Positions 18,447 to 26,626 of a stretch of 64,000 bases of DNA are shown here, piece by piece. Made by a program: the position numbers and the translations under genes. The stretch comes from JAEUOS01 sp965279115 (GTDB lineage Bacteria > Pseudomonadota > Gammaproteobacteria > Burkholderiales > JAEUOS01): contig OZ257137.1 in NCBI GenBank assembly GCA_965279115.1, positions 5,270,001-5,334,000 of the forward strand, given 5' to 3'. The number at the start of each line of letters is the position of its first letter. The first letter of the stretch is position 1. The notes beneath the pieces were generated by a model that did not search any database, was not told the origin of the DNA, and worked only from the letters and a program-made list of their open reading frames with translations.

Positions 18447-20732
18447 ATGACGACGCGCCTGCACAGCGCCCACTGGGGCGTGTTTACCGCCGAATGGCAG
18501 GAGGGGGCCTTGCGCGTCGCGCCGTACCCGAGCGACCCCGACCCCAGCCCGATCATTCAGAACATCACCACCGCGCTCATACATCGGGCGCGGGTCGCCG
18601 CACCGATGGTGCGCCGTGGCTGGCTGGAGCGCGGCCCGGGCGCTGACCGCACCCGCGGCCAGGATACTTTCGTGCGCATGCCGTGGGACGAGGTGCTCGA
18701 GCGCCTGGCTGCGGAACTGAAACGCGTATCGACCCAGTACGGCAATGGCGCCATCTTCGGTGGTTCATATGGCTGGGCCAGCGCAGGGCGCTTTCATCAT
18801 GCGCCGGGGCAGGTGCACCGCTTCCTGAACACCACGCTGGGCGGCTATGTGCGCAGCGTGCATTCCTACAGTGCCGGCGCGGCCGAGGTGATCCTGCCGC
18901 ACGTGCTGGGCCCGCTGGAAAAGGTGGCCCGGCGCAATGTCACCTGGGAGCAGGTGGCGGAGCACAGCGATGTGGTGCTGGCCTTTGGCGGCATGGCGCT
19001 CAAGAACTCGCAATCCGCCGCCGGTGGCATCAGCGTGCATGTGGAGCGTGATTCGATGCGCCGCGCCGCGCTACGGGGCTGCCGCTTTGTCTGCATCAGC
19101 CCGATCCGCTCCGACCTGCCGGATGAAGCCAAGGCCGAATGGCTGGCGCCGGTGCCGGCTACCGATACCGCGCTCATGCTGGCCATGGTGCATGTGCTGG
19201 TGAGCGAGAACCTGCACGACCGCGCCTTCATCGAGCGCTATTGCGCAGGCTGGGCAACGTTCGAAGACTACCTGCTGGGCCGCGCCGACGGCACGCCCAA
19301 GACGCCGGACTGGGCCGCGCCGATCTGTGGCCTGCCGGCGGCGCAGATCGCCGGGCTGGCCCGCTCGCTGGTGGGCAAACGCGTGCTGGTGGTGATCTCG
19401 CATTCGCTGCAGCGCTCCCTGCACGGCGAACAGCCGGCCTGGATGGGGGTGGTGCTTGCTGCCGCGCTGGGGCAACTTGGGCTGCCTGGCGGCGGCTACA
19501 ACTACGCGCTCGGCACGCTCGGCCACTACGGCCGCCGCAACAACCTGGCCGCGCCGGCCTCGCTGGAGCAGGGCATCAACGGCGTGAAGGCTTTCATCCC
19601 GGTGGCGCGCATCACCGACATGTTGTTGAAGCCCGGCCAGAGCTTCGACTACAACGGCACGCGCTACGAATACCCGCACATCCGCCTGGCCTACTGGGCC
19701 GGCGGCAACCCGTTTCACCACCATCAGGACTTGAACCGCCTGGCCGAAGGCTTCCGCGCGCTGGAAACGCTTGTCGTGCACGAAAGCGCCTGGACGGCGA
19801 CGGCAAGATTCGCCGACATCGTGCTGCCGGCCACGCTTACGGTGGAGCGGGACGACATCGGCGCCAACCCGACCGACCCAGTGATGGTGGCCATGCGCCG
19901 CATCGTGGCACCGCACGGCGAAGCGCGCGACGACTACGCCATTTTTTGCGAACTGGCCCGGCGCCTGGGCAAGCTGGAACAGTTCAGCGAAGGCAGGAGC
20001 GCGCTCGAAGGCGTGCAGGACCTGTACGAACGCACCCGCAAGGCCTGGCAGCAGCAGGATGTGCAGTTGCCCGATTTCGACACCTTCTGGGCACAGGGCG
20101 AACTCACGCTCCGGCAATCCGAAGACGACGGCGGCATGCTGCGTGCCTTCCGTAGCGACCCGGACAAGAACCCGCTGCCCACCCCGAGCGGCAAGGTGCA
20201 GGTGTCGTCAGAGCGCGTCGCCGGGTTCGGCTATACCGACTGCCCCGGTCACCCGGCCTGGCTGCCGCCGGCCGATGTGCCGACCCAGCAGTACCCGCTG
20301 CACCTGGTGGCCAACCAGCCGGTGGGGCGCCTGCACAGCCAACTCGATTTCGGCGCCTACAGCCAATCACTCAAGCTGCACGGGCGCGAGGTGTGCACCA
20401 TGCATCCGGATGCGGCGGCCAGCCGTGGCATCAGTGATGGCGACATAGTGCGGCTCTTCAACGAGCGTGGTGCCTGCCTGGCGGCGGTGCGCTTGTCGGC
20501 AGGCATGCGCGAAGACGTGGTACAGCTGCCCACCGGCGCCTGGTTCGACCCGGTCGACGATGGTCAAGGGCGCATGATGTGTGTGCACGGCAACCCGAAT
20601 GTGCTCACACGCGACGTCGGCACGTCGTCGCTGGCGCAGGGGTGTACGGGGCAACTGACAGTGGTGCAGGTGGAGCGTTACGAAGGGGCGTTGCCGCCGA
20701 TCCGGGCCTATGATCCACCGTCGTCCGTATAG
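18447..20732 (+). CDS. bisC: BisC-type molybdopterin oxidoreductase (biotin/methionine sulfoxide reductase-like)
   Basis: A 761-residue member of the DMSO reductase family, closest in pattern to cytoplasmic BisC, which reduces biotin and methionine sulfoxide. There is no Tat signal and no N-terminal iron-sulfur cysteine motif, as in BisC. The likely molybdenum ligand is Ser in GGSYGWASAGRFHHA. Other landmarks: EHSDVVLAFGGMALKNSQ, GGGYNYALGTLGHYGRRN, YWAGGNPFHHHQDLNRL, and the cofactor-binding C-terminal domain (QPVGRLHSQLDFGAYSQSLK, AQGCTGQLTVVQVERYEG). Length matches BisC (about 740-780). ATG 18447 follows the divergent control region shared with the Crp-like gene. No dedicated redox partner is next to it, so electrons probably come from a general carrier. 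A periplasmic TorA-like role is excluded by the missing signal peptide. Confidence 0.87.
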   Translation: MTTRLHSAHWGVFTAEWQEGALRVAPYPSDPDPSPIIQNITTALIHRARVAAPMVRRGWLERGPGADRTRGQDTFVRMPWDEVLERLAAELKRVSTQYGNGAIFGGSYGWASAGRFHHAPGQVHRFLNTTLGGYVRSVHSYSAGAAEVILPHVLGPLEKVARRNVTWEQVAEHSDVVLAFGGMALKNSQSAAGGISVHVERDSMRRAALRGCRFVCISPIRSDLPDEAKAEWLAPVPATDTALMLAMVHVLVSENLHDRAFIERYCAGWATFEDYLLGRADGTPKTPDWAAPICGLPAAQIAGLARSLVGKRVLVVISHSLQRSLHGEQPAWMGVVLAAALGQLGLPGGGYNYALGTLGHYGRRNNLAAPASLEQGINGVKAFIPVARITDMLLKPGQSFDYNGTRYEYPHIRLAYWAGGNPFHHHQDLNRLAEGFRALETLVVHESAWTATARFADIVLPATLTVERDDIGANPTDPVMVAMRRIVAPHGEARDDYAIFCELARRLGKLEQFSEGRSALEGVQDLYERTRKAWQQQDVQLPDFDTFWAQGELTLRQSEDDGGMLRAFRSDPDKNPLPTPSGKVQVSSERVAGFGYTDCPGHPAWLPPADVPTQQYPLHLVANQPVGRLHSQLDFGAYSQSLKLHGREVCTMHPDAAASRGISDGDIVRLFNERGACLAAVRLSAGMREDVVQLPTGAWFDPVDDGQGRMMCVHGNPNVLTRDVGTSSLAQGCTGQLTVVQVERYEGALPPIRAYDPPSSV

Positions 20733-20932
20733 GCGGATGCAATAGGTCGAAGCACCAATTCGCACCTCTCACTAAAGCGGACGTTGATGGTCTCTAACCG
20801 ACCCGAAACGGCTGCAGGCGAACGTCGGTTTGAAGTTTGAGAAACGCTGGAATGTGGCCCAGAAGAACGACGAGAAGTCCTGATGGTGCCCGGTATATGA
20901 AGTTCGGTGAACGAGGGCAAGGCCGCGACGAT

Positions 20933-22027
20933 TTAATGGTTCCTGGCAACACGGAAACCGTCGTTGCTGTACCGGCGCGCAGTGGGGCCCCCATAGCGGA
21001 ACGCGGAGCGCAGATACCGTGAACTGCTGCCCCATGAACCACCGCGCACCACGCGCAGGGAACAGTCGCCTGCAGTCCATGCGCTGCCGTCGCCCGGGGC
21101 GCGGGCGTAATTGCTGTTCCAGCAGTCTTCGGTCCACTCCCACACATTGCCGTGCATGTCGTGAAGGCCAAAGGCGTTCGCCGCTTTCTTGCCTACCGGG
21201 TGGGTTTGATGGTCCGCATTGCCAAGAAACCAGGCGTAGCGGCGGAGTTCGTTTTCAGTATCGCCGAACGAATAATTCGTTTGACTCCCTGCCCGAGCCG
21301 CATATTCCCACTCGGCCTCCGAGGGCAAGCGTTATTTCTTTCCGGTCTTTTCACTGAGCTTCCCGACGAACGCCTGTGCGTCCTCCCAAGAAACCTGCTC
21401 GACGGGCAATGTGCGCCCTTCGAAACGACTCGGCTGGGTCCCCATCACGGCATTCCACTGGGCCTGCGTGACCTCGAACCTGCCGAGAGAAAACGTCTTG
21501 ATTGACACCGTGTGTTGAGGTTGTTCATCAGCAGGCGTCGAACCGACCACCGGGTCAGCCTTTGAGCCCATCAGAAAAGTTCCAGCGGCAATCACCACCA
21601 TCTCGGGACAGTCGTCACAATCGCGATACACCGTGCCTGCCACACTCCCGCGCTGGTCGCCCGCGGCAGTTCCCCGCGCTTGCCCCGTCGCCGGCGGCCG
21701 GGCAGTAGCAAGCGCCCCATTGACCGCCTTTGTCTGCGCTGCCTGCTGCTCGTCGCTGTACAAGATATAACCGAAATACCCGCCACCCAAGGCCAGGCCA
21801 ATCAGCAGCGCCAGCAGCACCCCCCATTTCAGGGCAGGCCTTGCTGTTGCCTTCACTTCTCCGGCGGCGGCTGCCTTCGGGCTTGCTGTGGTCATCTCAG
21901 GCCGCGCGGGCACATGCAGTTGAGGCGTCCGCTCCGTCGCACTGGAACTTTCCTGAAGGACCCGGCTGCAAGTCCTGCAAAACTTCGCGTCGTTCGCATT
22001 CTCGGTGCCGCATGACGTGCAGAGCAT
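20933..22027 (-). pseudogene. Zinc-ribbon membrane protein with SUMF1/FGE-like domain, interrupted by an ochre codon
   Basis: ATG 22027 opens a zinc ribbon (CTSCGTENANDAKFCRTC), a Ser/Pro/Ala linker, one transmembrane helix (WGVLLALLIGLALGGGYFGY) and a SUMF1 domain (EMVVIAAGTFLMGS, FEVTQAQWNAVMG, VEQVSWEDAQAF). At 21332-21334 the frame meets TAA, exactly where the near-invariant Tyr of GKK-Y-RLPSEAEWEYAARAG belongs. It then continues in frame through LHDMHGNVWEWTEDCW and VVRGGSWGSSSRYLRSAFR to a stop at 20933. Read through: 364 codons. The RGGSW loop lacks the catalytic cysteines of true formylglycine-generating enzymes, so the ancestor was a binding or regulatory SUMF1 protein. The 200 bases between it and the BisC gene hold no gene I can support. 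Confidence 0.82.
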
Positions 22028-22134
22028 GGATGTATGCCTCGTTAGTACCAGCCGGACGACCCGAGCGTCTCTGTCGGGCCATTCCTGACCCCAAGGAGTC
22101 ATACGAATCTCACCAGACCTGCCGCCCGGACCAG

Positions 22135-23118
22135 CTATTCGATCACTTTGTCCGCCATGACAAGCAAGGACTGCGGAATCTTCAGACCCAGGGCTTTTGT
22201 GGTCTTGCCGTTGATGATCAATTCGAACTTCGTGGGTTGCTCGACGGGTAGGTCGGCGGGCTTTGCGCCTTTGAAAATCTTGTCGACGTAGGTGGCGATG
22301 CGCCGGTAATTCTCGGCGAAGCTTGCACCGTAGCTCATCATTACCCCTGCTTCCGCGTATTCCCGATACCCGCTGATTGATGGCATGCGGTGCTGCGCTG
22401 CCAATTCCGCGATCTGCCGCGCCTGTTGGACAAACAAACCAGTGCTTATCACGATGACAGCCCCGACCTTGTCGTTTTTCATCAAGGTAAACGCCTTTTC
22501 AATTTCCTCCGGGCTGCGAACCTCGTACGGTTGAACAGTAACTTTGGCTACAGACGCAGCGGCCCGCATGTTGCTCAGTACTTTCGGGGACGAGGAACCA
22601 TCGAGTAGAACGCCGACTCGCGACAACCTAGGCACTATGCCAACCAGCATTTCGAGATACTTGGGGCTGATGTCGTCAGTGATGTTGGAAAGCCCGGTGA
22701 TGTTGCCTCCAGGCCGCGCCAAACTCGCTACAAAGCCTGCGCCCACCGGGTCGGTGCCGTTGCCTATGACAATGGGAATAGTTGAGGTCACCTTCTGCGC
22801 AGCGGCGACAGCCGCGTTGCCTGCCGTCACGATGAGGTCTACGTTGAGCCGCACCAATTCCGAGGCCAGACCTGGCAGGCGCTCAAATTTCCCTTCGGCA
22901 GAGCGCCATTCGATCACCAGATTCTTCCCGTCGACATAGCCTAATTCGCGCATTCTTTGTCGGAATGGTCCGTAAAAGTAGTCCGAATCCGCAAAGTTCA
23001 CTTTGCGCAGCGTCAGAAAGCCAACGTGCCAGACCCTATCTCGCTGGGCGAATGAGCCGAATGGTGCTGCAAGCGTACTTGCGCCAAGTGCAATAGCCAG
23101 TTTGCGACGCGTATTCAA
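22135..23118 (-). CDS. ABC-type substrate-binding protein (ABC_sub_bind family), second of a tandem pair
   Basis: A 327-residue periplasmic protein with an N-terminal signal (MNTRRKLAIALGASTLAAPF, cleavage near SFAQ). Family motifs: FRQRMRELGYVDGKNLVIEW, ASELVRLNVDLIVTAG, ARPGGNITGLSNIT and the C-terminal KPADLPVEQPTKFELIING. The start is TTG at 23118, directly after the TAA of the upstream paralogue and in the same frame, with a GAGG site inside that gene. Translation is therefore probably coupled. No permease or ATPase gene is near, which is common for this family, and the ligand is unknown. It shares roughly half of its sequence pattern with the neighbour, so a tandem duplication is likely. 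Confidence 0.87.
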   Translation of the reverse strand: MNTRRKLAIALGASTLAAPFGSFAQRDRVWHVGFLTLRKVNFADSDYFYGPFRQRMRELGYVDGKNLVIEWRSAEGKFERLPGLASELVRLNVDLIVTAGNAAVAAAQKVTSTIPIVIGNGTDPVGAGFVASLARPGGNITGLSNITDDISPKYLEMLVGIVPRLSRVGVLLDGSSSPKVLSNMRAAASVAKVTVQPYEVRSPEEIEKAFTLMKNDKVGAVIVISTGLFVQQARQIAELAAQHRMPSISGYREYAEAGVMMSYGASFAENYRRIATYVDKIFKGAKPADLPVEQPTKFELIINGKTTKALGLKIPQSLLVMADKVIE

Positions 23119-24102
23119 TTATTCGAAGACCTCGGTGGCTTGCAGCAGCAACGGCGTGGGAAGTGTGACACCGAGGGCCGCCGCCGTTTTCTTGTTCACG
23201 GCCATATGGAACTTGGTTGGTTGCTCGACTGGAAGGTCGGCAGGCTTGGCGCCCTTCAATATCCTGTCTACGTAGCGGGACGAGCGCCGAAACACGTCCT
23301 CGATATTTGGGCCGTAGCACATCAAAGCGCCGCCTTGCACTGCATCGACATAGGGAAACAGCGTCGAAATCTTGCCCCGCAAGGCGATGGCGGCAATATT
23401 CTTGCCGTCGGACCGGAAGAGCGCTCCGGTGGAGACAATCAATGCCTCGGCGCGGTCGCCGCGCATGCGCGTGAGCGCATTCTGGATCTCATCCAAAGAT
23501 CCGGCTTCGTAGCGAGATAACTGTACGCCGAGAACATTGGCCGCGGCCTGCATCGCGCCGAAGTAAGCACCATGAACCGTGCCGGGTGACACCAGCACCG
23601 CCACCCGGGTGGGCCTGGGCGACAGTGAGCGCAGCAGTTCGAGTTGCTTGCCACCAAGGTCTACGGCTTGCAGCGACATCCCGGTCATATTGCCGCCGGG
23701 GCGCGCCAGGCTCTGCACATAGCCGCTTTTCACTGGATCGATAGCTCCGCCAAAAACGATGGGGATGGTACTTGTGGCTTTCTTGACCGCATCGATTCCC
23801 ACCGTAGTGGTCACCCAAATCACGGCTGGCTTGAGTTTGACCAATTCCTCGGCCAATGCTGGCAGGCGTTCTGGTCTGTTGTCCGCGGAACGCACCTCAA
23901 GGACGTAGGTCTTGCCCTCGACATGGCCTAGCTCACGCATGCCCTGCCGGAAAGGGCCGATCTCAGTCTCGTTGTCCAGCGGTAGATACTTCAGCAATCC
24001 AATACGCACAGGTTGCGCAGGCGTTTGGGCGAACGTCTTGAAAGGCGCGGCCACGATTGCACTGGCAGCAATGACAGTAGCTCGACGACGATGCGCATCC
24101 AT
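23119..24102 (-). CDS. ABC-type substrate-binding protein (ABC_sub_bind family), first of a tandem pair
   Basis: A 327-residue periplasmic binding protein, the same length as its downstream paralogue. Signal peptide MDAHRRRATVIAASAIVAAP, then FRQGMRELGHVEGKTYVLEV, AEELVKLKPAVIWVTT, ARPGGNMTGMS and KPADLPVEQPTKFHMAVN. A GGAGGGAAAGG stretch precedes ATG 24102. The two genes abut with no intergenic base, so they form a single transcription unit. ABC_sub_bind proteins occur widely in Burkholderiales and Bradyrhizobium as orphan receptors; some are linked to sensor proteins rather than transporters. Confidence 0.88.
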   Translation of the reverse strand: MDAHRRRATVIAASAIVAAPFKTFAQTPAQPVRIGLLKYLPLDNETEIGPFRQGMRELGHVEGKTYVLEVRSADNRPERLPALAEELVKLKPAVIWVTTTVGIDAVKKATSTIPIVFGGAIDPVKSGYVQSLARPGGNMTGMSLQAVDLGGKQLELLRSLSPRPTRVAVLVSPGTVHGAYFGAMQAAANVLGVQLSRYEAGSLDEIQNALTRMRGDRAEALIVSTGALFRSDGKNIAAIALRGKISTLFPYVDAVQGGALMCYGPNIEDVFRRSSRYVDRILKGAKPADLPVEQPTKFHMAVNKKTAAALGVTLPTPLLLQATEVFE

Positions 24103-24308
24103 TGCCTTACCTTTCCCTCCCCGTATCTTGGCGATTATGCCAAATTGATGTCAGGGGCCGCCGGACGGGAGAGTGCGGGCGAGATCTAGTCGTCAGATTT
24201 GACTTTTGCGACCTGCGAGTACTCGCGATGCGACACAGCAATCAGTGACCGGAACTGGCCGATAGCGGGTCTGCAAAATGATTAAAAGCGGACGGTCGTC
24301 CATTGCAT

Positions 24309-24492
24309 CGTGACTTCGAAACAATTGGCATTCGCGCGCATTCCCGGCTACTGATCATCTGCCGTTGCCAACGTGTTGGCGGCGAAATCATCTGAATCAT
24401 TGCCGTTGGCAAGGCGTCATCGCGTGAAAGCGTGCCTTTCGAGAATCCTGAGATAAAAGCCGAAAGCGCTTTTTTCAAATCTCAAGGTGGCA
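24309..24492 (+). pseudogene. Decayed brnT-brnA remnant
   Basis: In one frame from 24309 the DNA encodes RDFETIGIRAHSRLLIICRC, then QRVGGEII, a TGA at 24393-24395, II, and then KASSRES. This aligns without gaps to the end of the intact BrnT encoded at 26104-26385 (RFIMLGMSVHSRLLIVCHCE, RGDGEII, RII, KASKRES). The following bases match the start of brnA with its ATG changed to ATA (IKAESAF against MKAEYDF). The front half of brnT is not recognisable. The remnant sits 1.8 kb upstream of the intact pair, just before the NRAMP-like gene, and shares the NRAMP reading frame, which explains the spurious N-terminal extension of that gene. Confidence 0.7.
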
Positions 24493-24581
24493 GTTTGTCC
24501 CCGTCACTGCGGCGGCACCTCATACCCTGTAAGGCCGCTGGATATTCCGTTAGCCAGAGTCTCTCGCGTTATCATGGGTGC

Positions 24582-25928
24582 GTGACACTCAAGAAAGCAG
24601 CACAGCGCGCCGCACGCAGGCGGCGGGAGCAGGCGGGGGCACCGCCGCATGCTGTAGCCCACCACAAGCGCGGCATTGCGCTGCGGTTTGCGAAGGCCCG
24701 TGCTGCTGGAACGGGCGCGTTCGTCGCATTTCTCGCCGTCTTGGGCCCCGGCTTGCTGGCCGGTTTGTCCGACGACGATCCGGCCGGCATCACGACCTAC
24801 TCGGTGCTTGGCGCCGATCACGGCTACCGGCTGCTCTGGATCATTCCTGCCTCCACGATCCTGCTGGTGCAGTTTCATCTGATGGCGGTTCGCATCGGCG
24901 CCGCCACCGGACGCGGGTTCGTCGGCATCATTCGCGAAAAATGGGGCAAGGGCGCCGCCTATGCCGCGATCATCGGCCTGCTGTTCGCGAACTTCGGGAC
25001 GATTTGCGCCGAGTACGCCGGCATCTCGGCGGCAGGCTCGCTGATCGGCATTCCGTCGTGGGTCAGCGCTCCCTTGGCTGGCGTGCTGATTTCGCTTGTC
25101 GTGGTGCTCGGTTCATTTCATCGCGTGGAGCACGTGCTGCTGGTGGTTTCGTCCACGCTGGCGCTCTACATCGTCGACGGCTTCCTGGCCGCTCCCGACT
25201 GGTCGATGGTGCTGAGCGGCTCGCTGATACCGCGCATGCCGCTGAACGCGGCAGGCTGGGTGGCGGTAGCAGCAGCCCTGGGGACGACGCTGGCGCCATG
25301 GGGGCTGGCGTTCATCCAGTCCTACGCGATCGACAAGAAGATCACGCTTGCAACCCTGAAGTTCGCGCGTGTGGACGTGATCATCGGTTCGTTGCTCACC
25401 GGGGTGATTGGCCTGGCGATTGCCGTGGCGTGCGCAGCTACACTGAACAAGGCGGGCGTACATATCACCGACGCAGGTGACGTCGCGATTGCGTTGCGAC
25501 CACTGGCTGGTTCATTCGCGACCGTGCTGTTCGGCGCGGGCTTGCTCGGCGCATCGCTGCTTGCGGCCGCGATCGTACCGATCGCCACGGCATACTCGAT
25601 CGCCGAAGGCGTGGGCGAGCCGGCGTCACTCGATCTCGATTCGCACCACTTCCAGTGGTTCTATGCCGCATTCGTCGGGTTGACGGTGGCCGCGGTGAGC
25701 ATCGTTTCGCTGCCCGGGCTGCCGCTGATTCCGCTGATCTATTCCAGCCAGGTGGTCAACGCCGTGCTGCTGCCACTGCACGTGGTGGCGCTTCAGGTTC
25801 TGGCCGCAAGCCCGGCGATCATGGGCGATGCATGCTCGACTTCAGGCGAACGCTTCGCAGGCTGGATCAGCATCGTCCTCATCATCGCCTGTGACGGGGC
25901 ATTGGCGTGGAGCTGGTTCGCGGGTTGA
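24582..25928 (+). CDS. NRAMP-related divalent metal transporter
   Basis: A 448-residue inner-membrane protein of about 11 hydrophobic segments. TM1 carries LGPGLLAGLSDDDPAGITTY, the family's metal-site region, in a DPAG rather than DPGN form. The region equivalent to the TM6 Met-Pro-His site reads LAPWGLAFIQSYAIDKK, so the conserved Met and His are missing. It is therefore NRAMP-like but probably not a standard Mn/Fe importer; related clades move Mg or Al. The N-terminus (about 50 residues) is basic and Ala/Arg-rich. GTG 24582 was chosen because the upstream part of the open frame is a brnT-brnA remnant; the start has only a weak ribosome site. Confidence 0.82.
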   Translation: MTLKKAAQRAARRRREQAGAPPHAVAHHKRGIALRFAKARAAGTGAFVAFLAVLGPGLLAGLSDDDPAGITTYSVLGADHGYRLLWIIPASTILLVQFHLMAVRIGAATGRGFVGIIREKWGKGAAYAAIIGLLFANFGTICAEYAGISAAGSLIGIPSWVSAPLAGVLISLVVVLGSFHRVEHVLLVVSSTLALYIVDGFLAAPDWSMVLSGSLIPRMPLNAAGWVAVAAALGTTLAPWGLAFIQSYAIDKKITLATLKFARVDVIIGSLLTGVIGLAIAVACAATLNKAGVHITDAGDVAIALRPLAGSFATVLFGAGLLGASLLAAAIVPIATAYSIAEGVGEPASLDLDSHHFQWFYAAFVGLTVAAVSIVSLPGLPLIPLIYSSQVVNAVLLPLHVVALQVLAASPAIMGDACSTSGERFAGWISIVLIIACDGALAWSWFAG

Positions 25929-26069
25929 GGGCGCCGCGTTCCCGGCGCAGGTGGCGGTCAACTGAACGAAGTTCAGGTGGAGCGGCACGAGGAGAAGTCG
26001 CCGACGAATCGGGCAAATGATCCGTCGCAAGCGGAGTGAATGATTCCGCGATGAGTCCTTGCACGATTC

Positions 26070-26105
26070 TTGACCCCGCATTAATTTTCAATACAATGTA
26101 TGTAT
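26070..26105 (+). promoter_or_regulatory. brnTA promoter with overlapping inverted repeat
   Basis: TTGACC (26070-26075), a 16-base spacer and TACAAT (26092-26097) form a strong sigma-70 promoter. The expected transcription start is about 26104, the A of the brnT start codon, so the mRNA is probably leaderless. An inverted repeat ATACA-N5-TGTAT (26091-26105) overlaps the -10 box and start codon. BrnA is known to repress its own operon as a DNA-binding antitoxin, so this is the natural operator candidate. Confidence 0.6.
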
Positions 26106-26385
26106 GATTAGGTTTGAGTGGCATCCGGGAAAGGCGGCGGCGAACCTGAAAAAGCATCAGGTCTCGTTCGTGGAAGCGCAAACCGTTTTCTACGACGATT
26201 TCGCCGTTCAGTTTTTCGACGAAGAGCACTCTGGCGAGGAGGAGCGCTTCATCATGCTTGGCATGAGCGTTCATTCGAGACTTCTAATCGTTTGCCATTG
26301 CGAACGCGGGGACGGTGAAATCATTCGGATCATTTCAGCCCGCAAGGCGTCAAAGCGTGAAAGCGCCTTTTATCAAGGACCCTGA
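26104..26385 (+). CDS. brnT: BrnT-family ribonuclease toxin
   Basis: A 93-residue toxin of type II toxin-antitoxin systems with a RelE-like fold, which cleaves RNA and halts growth until neutralised by BrnA. Family features: FEWHPGKAAANLKKHQVSF at the N-terminus, a central acidic stretch, EERFIMLGMSVHSRLLIVCH and the C-terminal IIRIISARKASKRESAFY, which holds the conserved Arg and Ser. No ribosome site lies before the ATG, which fits a leaderless mRNA. The brnA start lies one base after its stop, giving coupled translation. Toxin before antitoxin is the usual BrnTA order. Confidence 0.93.
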   Translation: MIRFEWHPGKAAANLKKHQVSFVEAQTVFYDDFAVQFFDEEHSGEEERFIMLGMSVHSRLLIVCHCERGDGEIIRIISARKASKRESAFYQGP

Positions 26386-26386
26386 C

Positions 26387-26611
26387 ATGAAAGCGGAATA
26401 CGACTTTTCAAAGCTGAAGGCTCGCAAGAATCCCTACGCTTCCAAGCTCAAGAAGCCTGTCACCATGCGTCTGTCGGAAGACGTAGTGACTTATTTCAAG
26501 GGCATGGCTGAAGAGGCGGGCGTTCCGTATCAAAGCCTCATCAACTTGTACTTGCGGGATTGCCTGGCCAACAATCGCAAGGTCCAGATCAACTGGCCAA
26601 AAGCGGCTTGA
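26387..26611 (+). CDS. brnA: BrnA-family antitoxin
   Basis: A 74-residue antitoxin. The N-terminal part (MKAEYDFSKLKARKNPYASK) wraps the toxin. The C-terminal ribbon-helix-helix-like part (KPVTMRLSEDVVTYFKGMAE, VPYQSLINLYLRDCL) binds DNA as a dimer and represses the operon. An AAGGA site lies within the brnT 3' end. The ATG at 26387 is one base beyond the brnT stop. The gene is intact, unlike the second copy at 24309-24492. It converges with the TehA-like gene, with only 15 bases between stops. Confidence 0.93.
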   Translation: MKAEYDFSKLKARKNPYASKLKKPVTMRLSEDVVTYFKGMAEEAGVPYQSLINLYLRDCLANNRKVQINWPKAA

Positions 26612-26626
26612 TTGGCATTTCTGGCT

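Noticed and set aside
18447..20732. Periplasmic TMAO/DMSO reductase
   Set aside because: There is no twin-arginine signal, and no TorC/TorD-like or membrane subunit gene is next to it; the pattern fits cytoplasmic BisC.
20780..20850. GACGTT...AACGTC pairing downstream of the SUMF1 gene as a terminator or repeat
   Set aside because: Only six pairs with a long loop and no T run; not distinguishable from chance.
20772..21171. Overlapping minus-strand frames at the end of the SUMF1 gene
   Set aside because: They are out-of-frame readings of the SUMF1 domain and lack their own family features.
246..22027. Stop-codon recoding as the cause of the in-frame TAG, TGA and TAA
   Set aside because: All three codons are affected and all three end ordinary genes here; no SECIS-like or pyrrolysine signal is seen.
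24242..24478. Minus-strand 78-codon frame
   Set aside because: It is antisense to the brnT-brnA remnant, which aligns far better on the plus strand.
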